Source: Actinomycetes bacterium (GTDB lineage Bacteria > Actinomycetota > Actinomycetes > Actinomycetales > Cellulomonadaceae). Taken from it: DNA of 12,567 nt. Under the pieces are notes generated by a model, which saw only the letters and a program-made list of their open reading frames with translations, ran no database searches and was not told where the DNA came from. Both the position numbers and the translations under genes were made by a program. Below are positions 1 to 4,986 of this stretch, in pieces. Where the stretch lies: positions 1 to 12,567 of the forward strand of contig JAJYTJ010000112.1 of assembly GCA_021793115.1 (NCBI GenBank), written 5' to 3'. Position 1 is the first letter of the stretch; the number at the start of each line of letters is the position of its first letter.

Positions 1-127
1 AGCTGAGAACCCGCGCCGGTGATGGTCAGCACTGGGCAGATCCCAGGGCCATCACCGGGCACATCTCGTGACCGCCACCGGGCACGTCCCACGACCGCCT
101 CCGGGCAGAAACCAATGGCCCTTGACA
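1..127 (-). mobile_element. IS21-family element terminus with four 23-bp repeats (element continues off the left edge)
   Basis: The motif GGGCA recurs at 34, 57, 80 and 103, exactly 23 bp apart, each time within a similar unit (CCxxCACCGGGCA followed by a C/T-rich stretch and GTGA or ACGA). Read on the minus strand, the block opens with TGTCAAGGGCC at 127-117. IS21-family elements typically begin 5'-TGT and carry several repeated transposase-binding sites inside each end, so the most likely reading is an end whose body lies left of position 1. An istA-type transposase fragment directly outside the block (257-331) shows that IS21 elements have been active here. No transposase gene of this copy is in the window. 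Plasmid-type iterons are an alternative, but no rep gene is seen. Confidence 0.5.
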
Positions 128-256
128 CCCCTGAGCGCGACCGACGAACGCAGGCACGTGAGGACGACGTCAACCAGCAGGCGCATCGCGCCCTCTCCAG
201 TAGGACGAGGCGGTTCACGGCGCCTCTCGAGCGGGCCCGTCGACTGCGCGCTGAAA

Positions 257-331
257 CGAATGCGCCCACCCGATCCGCTGGGCGATCACCGTCGCCGGCA
301 TCGTCGGACACGAGGCCACAACCCGCGGATC
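257..331 (-). pseudogene. istA: IS21 IstA transposase remnant
   Basis: Minus-strand translation gives about 25 residues, VVASCPTMPATVIAQRIGW followed by AHS. This matches the region just after the helix-turn-helix of IS21-family IstA transposases, where MPATVIAERIGW is characteristic. Similarity stops on both sides: downstream the frame drifts to an early stop near 215, and upstream it runs into an unrelated plus-strand coding fragment at about 332. The piece is therefore a relic rather than a gene. It lies outside the IS end at 127, so it belongs either to an older element or to a rearranged copy of the same one. The family call rests on a short motif. Confidence 0.55.
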
Positions 332-559
332 ACAGGTTCGACCGGGTCGATCAGCGACCCCTTCGCCGCACGCTCGTACTTCGGCGGTCGATCGCTGACC
401 AACGCCGGCGTCGAGGTCAACGAGCCCTACGACGCCCTCTACGCGGGGCAGGCCGCCCTCGACGCCATCGGGCGCCCGAACCCCACCGACGCCGCCCTGA
501 CCGCCTACCAGCGCGCCTACGCAGCCAACCACGCCGACAAGGAAGGAGGGCCGGTCCAG
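332..559 (+). pseudogene. Unrecognised C-terminal coding fragment
   Basis: One plus-strand frame (codon at 356 = Asp) reads like real protein for about 70 residues: DPFAARSYFGGRSLTNAGVE, then an Ala-rich helical tail ending near AYAANHADKEGG. It has no credible start, since its left side abuts the IstA remnant. The frame also stays open without meaning past the end of the likely coding sequence, so the native stop has been lost. It is followed by a hairpin (546-573) and a terminator-like hairpin (606-631), as expected for the 3' end of a gene. I do not recognise the family. It is most likely the truncated end of a gene broken by the IS21 events. Confidence 0.35.
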
Positions 560-573
560 TTGGACCGACCCTC
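546..573. repeat. Imperfect 12-bp hairpin, GGTCC-AGTT-GGACC core
   Basis: Arms 546-557 and 562-573 pair with one mismatch around the loop AGTT. There is no T-run on either side, so it is not a clear intrinsic terminator. It sits at the end of the coding fragment at 332-559 and 33 bp before a second hairpin. Confidence 0.5.
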
Positions 574-605
574 TGCAACCGCCGGATCTTGGGCTTCATG
601 CCTCA

Positions 606-631
606 CCGCCCTCTTGCAGGGCGGCGTTTCT
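606..631 (+). terminator. Candidate rho-independent terminator
   Basis: A perfect 7-bp GC-rich stem, CCGCCCT / AGGGCGG, closes a 5-nt loop (CTTGC) and is followed rightward by CGTTTCT. The weak T-tract and the position after the broken plus-strand fragment fit a rightward terminator. In the leftward direction the following bases are not T-rich. Confidence 0.5.
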
Positions 632-644
632 AGTAAGCCACAAA

Positions 645-682
645 TGGTGGAGCTGAAGGGACTCGAACCCTCGACCCCCTGC
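645..682 (-). other. tRNA-Ala 3'-end fragment, candidate att site
   Basis: Read on the minus strand, the segment runs GCAGGGGGTCGAGG, then TTCGAGT, then CCCTTCAGCTCCACCA. That is the 3' edge of an anticodon stem, a variable loop, a complete T arm (GAGGG/CCCTT around TTCGAGT), the 3' acceptor strand and CCA, as in actinobacterial tRNA-Ala. Beyond 682 the sequence no longer matches a tRNA: no anticodon loop, D arm or 5' acceptor strand. A 3'-only tRNA copy is the usual footprint of tyrosine-integrase insertion into a tRNA gene, which duplicates the 3' end at the far boundary of the element. On that model the element lies to the right and the chromosomal flank to the left. The isotype is assigned from memory of the family, and no second copy was found in the window. 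Confidence 0.6.
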
Positions 683-984
683 AGCGCGACGACGGGATCG
701 CTCGTCTCGCCGCTTACCGAGTCAACGAGCGTCTTCTCGGACCTTCTCCGCTCCGGCCGGGGCCACGACCGAGATCCGCTCGGCGTGACAACTCCACGGT
801 ATCGGGATCTGCCCGGTTGTCTCGACCGGGCTGGGGCCTCCTCGTGCGGAGTTTGTGGCCACTTCTTGTCCACCCGAACCCCATGCGCGATGCACAGCAC
901 CGCTGGCTGCCCGTGCCTGCTGGAACGAACTTCCTCGCTACCGCCAGGGGAGATCGCGTCGGACTGTTCGATGGGTAGGGCTGA
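683..984. other. Intergenic stretch without an identifiable gene
   Basis: There is no intact gene. A minus-strand frame from about 900 to 760 contains HGVRVDKKWPQTPHEE and stays open into the tRNA fragment. DKKW-type tails resemble C-termini of some actinobacterial tyrosine recombinases, so a decayed integrase end next to its att site is possible. The similarity is too short to call a pseudogene. No promoter or strong terminator was seen. Confidence 0.3.
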
Positions 985-2256
985 TCAGGGCAGCTTGGCA
1001 CGGTCGAGTGCGTCGATGAGGCTCGGGCGCCGCCGGTACCTCTCACGCAGGTCCGAGATCGCGCCGTCGACGACGGCGAGAGCCGCCGTCCCCTCGGCGG
1101 CGATGGCGGACCTCCTGATGTTCACCAGCTCACGGGCGGCGGGACGGTACCGGCGGGTGTCCGCCACCTGCAGCGATATCGCCACCAGGCGGACCTGCAC
1201 CTCGATCGCGGCGACGGGGTCGAACGGCAGGTACGCCCTGGCCAGATCGGCCCACAGCCCGTCGTCGGACAGTGCAAGCCGGTGCGCGGTCCCCCACGCC
1301 AGAGCGGGGTTGCGCATCGTGTCGAGCTGGAAGCGCACGAGCTCCGCGGGCCGGGACTCGAGCGTGGTCTGCACGTCGTCGAGCATGCCGTCACCGGCGA
1401 CGGCGACGAGTCGTGCGCCGCTGCCAGCGCTCGGCCACCGTTCCAGGATGGTCCGCGCGGCCGCGGGGAGATCGAGGGGGCGATGCACGCCGAGCAGCCG
1501 CCACCAGCGCTCGGCGGCACGCTGCGACTGGTGGCCGCGGTCGAACATGGACGCCCGCTCGGCCCAGGCGATAGCCAGGTCGATCTCGCCGATCTCCTCC
1601 AACGCTTCGGCAACGTCCTCGTGCCAGGCGGCCACGCGACCGTCCTTGAGGTGGGTGCGGATGATCGCCTGGACGTCCCAGTCGAGCACGGCGAAGCGCT
1701 TGTCGAACCACTGGACGACGAACTGGCGATGGTCGGACCGAGGGAAGCGGTCGTCTGGGTCGGCGGGCGCGATCTGGGCGCGCAGGGCGTCGATCCGGCC
1801 GCGTAGTCGCCTCAGTCCCTCGTCCCCGAGGGCCGGCGCATAGGCGACCGGGTCGAGGACGAAGTAGTCGACCTCGTCGTCGAAGTGGAACTCGTAGACC
1901 CAGTCCGCCAGCTTCGCCCGCGACACCCCGGCCTGCGCGGCTGCGCGAGGGTGCAGGTCGATCAGCCGCTGGCAGGCGTCGCCGATGATCCCCGAGGAGT
2001 CGTCGGCGCGAGCGATCACCCGTATCGAGCTCGCGAGTGCTTTGTGCACCACCGTGTAGACCTGCTGTGGTGTCGGCGCCTGGATGCCCTGCGCCACGAG
2101 CGCAGCAGGGTCGGCGACCGCACGCTCGAGGAGCTCGACGCCCTGGTGCATGCGATATCCCTGATCGTTCGCAGTGGAGTACCTCCACAAATCGCGGCTC
2201 GTCGAGCGGATCAGCGGCAGGACCGCGTCCGCGAGCGGGATGAGCTCGAGTCTCAC
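985..2256 (-). CDS. DUF6880-like helical-repeat protein, third gene of the AbiE operon
   Basis: 423 aa. The GTG start (2256-2254) overlaps the AbiEii stop in the motif GTGA, which decides the start and implies translational coupling. Residues about 115-240 (LADWVYEFHFDD, LDPVAYAPALGDEGL, then WHEDVAEALEEIGEIDLAIAWAERA) resemble the DUF6880 family: an acidic WxYEF segment followed by a TPR-like helical hairpin. The rest is predicted helical, rich in Ala/Arg/Leu, with no signal peptide or membrane segment. I see no catalytic motif. The protein is probably cytosolic, perhaps a helical-repeat scaffold or sensor. Its place at the 3' end of a coupled toxin-antitoxin operon suggests it modifies or tunes the AbiE pair, or adds a further defence effector; this is inference. 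The DUF6880 assignment is from recall of the pattern and is moderately sure. Confidence 0.8.
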   Translation of the reverse strand: MRLELIPLADAVLPLIRSTSRDLWRYSTANDQGYRMHQGVELLERAVADPAALVAQGIQAPTPQQVYTVVHKALASSIRVIARADDSSGIIGDACQRLIDLHPRAAAQAGVSRAKLADWVYEFHFDDEVDYFVLDPVAYAPALGDEGLRRLRGRIDALRAQIAPADPDDRFPRSDHRQFVVQWFDKRFAVLDWDVQAIIRTHLKDGRVAAWHEDVAEALEEIGEIDLAIAWAERASMFDRGHQSQRAAERWWRLLGVHRPLDLPAAARTILERWPSAGSGARLVAVAGDGMLDDVQTTLESRPAELVRFQLDTMRNPALAWGTAHRLALSDDGLWADLARAYLPFDPVAAIEVQVRLVAISLQVADTRRYRPAARELVNIRRSAIAAEGTAALAVVDGAISDLRERYRRRPSLIDALDRAKLP

Positions 2257-3200
2257 GGCGCGGCGAGCTCCTCGATCCAGGCGTTGAGCCGGGCGACTGC
2301 CTCGTCGAGGGGTAGCGGGAAGGATGCGGATCTCGCGGCGCGCTGGTAGTCGGCGGCCCAGTGCGGGTTGGCGAGGACGGTCGGCGACCAGTGCCGCGGT
2401 CGGCGGCCGAGTCGCACGGCCTCGTCGGCGCGGGCGCCGAACACTGCGTGCGCGGCCGCGGCGATGTCGGCGTTCGTCGGTGTGCCGGTGGCGGCCGCGA
2501 GGTCGCGCAGCAGGAGCAGGTCGACGACGTCGCGCGCGCGGTCGTTGACCGAGTCCGGCGGATCGTGCGGGTCGCTGACGGCGTGCAGCTTCTGGGCGAT
2601 CTGGTGACGCAGGGCGATGCCGACCAGGACGTCCGGGTCGGGCAGGCCGAACCCACCCAGCGGTGGCGGCTCGATGGCCTCGGACTCCTCACCGATGCCG
2701 GCCTCGTCCGGGGAGAGCTCGAACTGGATGCGCCGCCAGGTGACCCCTCGCAGCTCCAGGTAGACGTCGAAGCGACGCGGCTTGAGCACACGAGTCGGCA
2801 CCTCGATGGTCTCGACCGGCCCACGCCGCAGCGTGAACGGACCCCACGCCTCGGCCAGCACCCGGTCGAGCACGGCCAGGAACCGTTGGACGTCCCCGCG
2901 GACCAGGCCGTCGACGTCGCTGGTCGTCCTGGCGGGCACGTCGAGGCGATGCTGCAGCAACGTGCCGCCCTTCAGCAGGAACAGCTGCCGCCCGCCCTCG
3001 TCGACCGCTCGCTGCAGGGCAGCGACCGCGACAGACGAGGCGATCAGCCAGCCGAGCCGGCCGGCGTCGGCGTCGGTTCCGAGCCTGCTTGCGGCCTGGG
3101 CGATCCAGGCGTCGAGCACGCTCTTGGAGTTCGGGGCCTTGTCCTTCACCCTCAGCGTGCGCAGCATCGCGGCGACACGGGAGGCGGACGGCTCACTCAT
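2253..3200 (-). CDS. abiEii: AbiEii-type nucleotidyltransferase toxin
   Basis: 315 aa, typical for AbiEii (type IV toxin-antitoxin). The ATG at 3200 is chosen because it overlaps the upstream stop in ATGAGTGA (8 nt). A longer in-frame extension to 3239 only reads Arg/Trp-rich antisense of the antitoxin gene. Nucleotidyltransferase signatures are in order: KGGT at 77-80 (GG-S/T motif), TSDVD at 93-97 (metal-binding DxD), VYLELRG...FELSPDE at about 146-165, QKLHA at 203-207, and DRARDVVDLLLL at 220-231, the basic/acidic motif typical of the family. Known AbiEii proteins are GTP-binding nucleotidyltransferases, and relatives modify tRNA to stop growth during phage infection. The active-site residues look intact, so the toxin is probably functional. 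Cytosolic. Confidence 0.93.
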   Translation of the reverse strand: MSEPSASRVAAMLRTLRVKDKAPNSKSVLDAWIAQAASRLGTDADAGRLGWLIASSVAVAALQRAVDEGGRQLFLLKGGTLLQHRLDVPARTTSDVDGLVRGDVQRFLAVLDRVLAEAWGPFTLRRGPVETIEVPTRVLKPRRFDVYLELRGVTWRRIQFELSPDEAGIGEESEAIEPPPLGGFGLPDPDVLVGIALRHQIAQKLHAVSDPHDPPDSVNDRARDVVDLLLLRDLAAATGTPTNADIAAAAHAVFGARADEAVRLGRRPRHWSPTVLANPHWAADYQRAARSASFPLPLDEAVARLNAWIEELAAP

Positions 3201-3759
3201 CGCGCGCCGCCAGCCGCGCCGCCAGGTCCTCGCGCTCAACGCTGGTGATGCGCCCCTGGTCGCGCCCGCGCTGCAGCGCCTGCCGCAGCAGGTAGGTCGG
3301 GGTGCCGTACTCGATGCACTGGGCGATGGCCGTCGCTGCGGTCACGGTCGGCACCTGCTCCCACCAGCCGATCTGCCCGGCGTCTAGATCCTGGTAGTGG
3401 ACCTCGTAGCGTTCGCCCCCGACGCGTCGCAGGCGACGGCGCTTGGCGACGGTCACGTGGATCCTGTCCGCGATGAGGTCGCTGATCGCATAGACGTCGA
3501 GCGCCGTCTCGTGGCTCAGGGCCGCCTCCGGTGCCCGGGTCCACAGCACGGCGAGCATGTACCGAGCCGTGTCGGTGTACGGGTACTTGGGGAAGCGGTA
3601 GACACCGAAGGCGGCACGCTGCAAAGTGCCCCGCTGGACGAGCTTGTCGACGGTCTCGCGGTCGATCCCCTCGGCCAGCGCCTGCCGCGCCGTGACATAG
3701 CCGTGCTGCAGCGTGGCGATCTCCCACAACTCGTCCCGCGCCATCACCCTGGTAGCCAC
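3193..3759 (-). CDS. abiEi: AbiEi-family winged-helix antitoxin/repressor
   Basis: 188 aa. An N-terminal winged helix at about residues 8-55 (DELWEIATLQHGYVTARQAL ... VQRGTLQRAAFGVYRF) matches the AbiEi antitoxin N-domain (AbiEi_4 type). It is followed by LSHETALDVYAISD at 82-95 and a strand IHVTVAKRRRLRR at 100-112, also typical of the family. AbiEi proteins repress their own operon by binding inverted repeats and neutralise AbiEii without needing direct protein contact (type IV). Starts at GTG 3759, GTG 3747 or ATG 3744 are all possible. GTG 3759 is preferred because a promoter -10 ends 6 nt before it, which suggests a leaderless message. The stop overlaps the AbiEii start by 8 nt, fixing the gene order antitoxin-toxin-third gene. 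Confidence 0.92.
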   Translation of the reverse strand: MATRVMARDELWEIATLQHGYVTARQALAEGIDRETVDKLVQRGTLQRAAFGVYRFPKYPYTDTARYMLAVLWTRAPEAALSHETALDVYAISDLIADRIHVTVAKRRRLRRVGGERYEVHYQDLDAGQIGWWEQVPTVTAATAIAQCIEYGTPTYLLRQALQRGRDQGRITSVEREDLAARLAARDE

Positions 3760-3794
3760 GTCAAAAGACTACCGGAATCGTCCATATTTTGCCA
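3759..3794 (-). promoter_or_regulatory. Leaderless promoter of the abiE operon
   Basis: Read leftward: -35-like TGGCAA (3794-3789), a 17-nt spacer, -10 TAGTCT (3771-3766), then 6 nt to GTG (3759). The predicted transcription start coincides with the first base of the GTG. No Shine-Dalgarno sequence precedes it. Leaderless genes are common in actinobacteria. Confidence 0.55.
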
Positions 3795-4165
3795 GCCACA
3801 CTCGGTGGCGGACACCTCCCGCGACCTCGTCTACCCATCCGCCACCGTGCCCGTGTCCTTCCACGCGGAGAGCTGTCACAGGCCGAGGTCGCGGCAACGT
3901 CGCAACCGGGACCTCTCGCACTCATCGCTGGGCACCACGACGAGATCGCGCACGCCCTCGACCGGGCCGACTCCATCGAACTCCGCGCCAAGGCCCTGCC
4001 GTTTCACCCACGGCGTGGCACGGACGACTGAGCTGCACCCGCGAGGATTCGATCGCCTGGTTGCACCATCGGCCACAGCACACAAGCTTCCAGCGAGGCC
4101 CTCGCCACGGGTGAGGCGTCACCGTGCGGCGGGACCCACGAGCCGGCACCGCGCGAGGAGAGGCT
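3795..4165. other. Gene-free stretch between abiE and merR, possible coding relic
   Basis: No convincing gene. A plus-strand frame ending at the TGA at 4029-4031 reads plausibly for about 50 residues (ELSQAEVAATSQPGPLALIA ... DEIAHALDRADSIELRAKAL) but has no credible start or ribosome binding site. It may be the tail of a decayed gene of unknown family. The remaining 130 bp up to the merR stop show nothing I can name. Confidence 0.3.
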
Positions 4166-4567
4166 TCAACGGTGCTGGGCGAGGATGTGGCAGATGTCCG
4201 CGTCGGTGCAGTCGGCCGGGTCGAGCCGCCGGGCGCGCTCGCTCAGCTGCTCGAGCTCTTCCTGCAGTGCTTCCAGCTCGTGGAGCCGGCGCTGGACCTC
4301 GGCGAGCTTGTCGTCGATGAGCTGTGCGACGTGGGAGCACGGTGCCTGGCCCTGGTCCCTGAGGTCGACAACGCCGCGGATCTCGACGAGCGAGAGGCCC
4401 GCCGCTTGCGCGGTTCGGATGAACTGCACCCGGTCGACGGCGGCCTCGTCGTAGGTGCGGTACCCGTTCCCGCCGCGGGTGGGCGGCGGCAGCAGACCGC
4501 GGCGTTCGTAGAAGCGGATGGTCTCGCTCGGCAGGTCGACCGCTTGTCCCAGCTCCCCGATCAGCAT
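4166..4567 (-). CDS. merR: MerR-family metal-responsive regulator
   Basis: 133 aa, standard for MerR metal regulators. The N-terminal MerR helix-turn-helix (MLIGELGQAVDLPSETIRFY ... ERRGLLPPP, GYRTY) is followed by the second helix pair and a long dimerisation helix at about residues 80-115. Cysteines are at 77 (APCSHV), 120 and 126 (DCTDADICHIL). Cys at about 77-79 is kept in regulators of divalent ions (MerR, ZntR, CadR, PbrR) but is Ser in the copper/silver sensor CueR, so a divalent ion such as Hg(II), Cd, Zn or Pb is expected. It is transcribed divergently from the DF-family/flavoenzyme pair and probably twists the shared 20-bp-spacer promoter on metal binding. The ATG at 4567 lies 6 nt after a -10-like TATCGT, so its message may also be leaderless. 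The exact metal is not certain. Confidence 0.9.
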   Translation of the reverse strand: MLIGELGQAVDLPSETIRFYERRGLLPPPTRGGNGYRTYDEAAVDRVQFIRTAQAAGLSLVEIRGVVDLRDQGQAPCSHVAQLIDDKLAEVQRRLHELEALQEELEQLSERARRLDPADCTDADICHILAQHR

Positions 4568-4622
4568 TGCGCGACGATACCGCTTGACCTTGTAGTAGGG
4601 ATCAAGGTTTAGCGTCGGCGCC
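4568..4622 (+). promoter_or_regulatory. Divergent MerR-type operator/promoter with 20-bp spacer
   Basis: Rightward: -35 TTGACC (4584-4589), a 20-nt spacer, -10 TAGCGT (4610-4615), then ATG at 4623, implying a leaderless transcript. A dyad ACCTTG (4587-4592) / CAAGGT (4603-4608) lies between the two boxes, as MerR-family operators do. The overlong 19-20-bp spacer is the hallmark of promoters that MerR proteins activate by DNA distortion. Leftward, -10-like TATCGT (4579-4574) serves merR, and a TTGATC (4605-4600) overlapping the same dyad could be its -35, consistent with autoregulation. Confidence 0.7.
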
Positions 4623-4922
4623 ATGGAGATCACGCTGCTGTACTTCGACGGCTGCCCCAACTGGAAGATCGCGGAGGAGCGACTGGCGCAGCTCGCCTCG
4701 GAACGCCAGGACATCCGTGTGAGCCGGCGCCTCGTCCAGACGCCCGAGGAGGCCGAAGCGCTCGCCTTCCACGGGTCGCCGAGCATCCTGGTCGACGGCG
4801 TCGACCCGTTCGCGGCGCCCGGTGCCGCGGTGGGCCTGACCTGCCGCCTCTACACCACACCCGATGGCCCGGCCGGCGCACCGAGTCTCGACCAGCTGCG
4901 CGAGCTGGTCGCGCGGGCCTGA
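4623..4922 (+). CDS. Thioredoxin-fold DF-family protein of a mer-type operon
   Basis: 99 aa. It opens with a strand and MEITLLYFDGCPNW (Cys11 in a C-P-N-W motif where thioredoxins have CxxC). It continues with the cis-Pro region GSPSILVDGVDPF (51-63) and GLTCRLY (Cys74). This pattern is that of the small DF-family (seleno)proteins, often annotated as thioredoxin-like or alkylmercury-lyase-like in actinobacterial mer loci. It lacks the full MerB sequence, so organomercurial cleavage should not be assumed. A thiol-based role in handling the metal or passing it to the downstream flavoenzyme is plausible (inference). No Shine-Dalgarno site; the ATG lies 7 nt after the -10, so translation is probably leaderless. 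The flavoenzyme follows 64 nt later. Confidence 0.82.
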   Translation: MEITLLYFDGCPNWKIAEERLAQLASERQDIRVSRRLVQTPEEAEALAFHGSPSILVDGVDPFAAPGAAVGLTCRLYTTPDGPAGAPSLDQLRELVARA

Positions 4923-4940
4923 CTGCTGCGTCGCCTCACA

Positions 4941-4957
4941 GGCGGCCTGGCGCCGCC
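4941..4957. repeat. Small intercistronic hairpin
   Basis: GGCGGC (4941-4946) pairs perfectly with GCCGCC (4952-4957) around a 5-nt loop, in the 64-nt gap between the DF-family gene and the flavoenzyme. There is no T-tract. It may be a processing or partial-attenuation structure, or chance in GC-rich DNA. Confidence 0.3.
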
Positions 4958-4986
4958 CTCCCCCGGCCTCTGAAAGGACGTGCACG

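Noticed and set aside
27..107. CRISPR array
   Set aside because: The repeats are contiguous 23-bp units with no unique spacers between identical repeats, and no cas genes are nearby.
68..1843. Long plus-strand open frame of 591 codons
   Set aside because: It runs through an IS end, a coding fragment, a tRNA scar and then antisense to the 985-2256 gene. Only about 70 residues look like protein. High GC keeps antisense frames open.
3960..4050. tRNA-like text on the minus strand (GCAGCTCAGTCGTCCG ... GGAGTTCGATGG)
   Set aside because: D-arm-like and T-arm-like motifs are present, but no anticodon stem-loop or acceptor stem can be folded with proper spacing.
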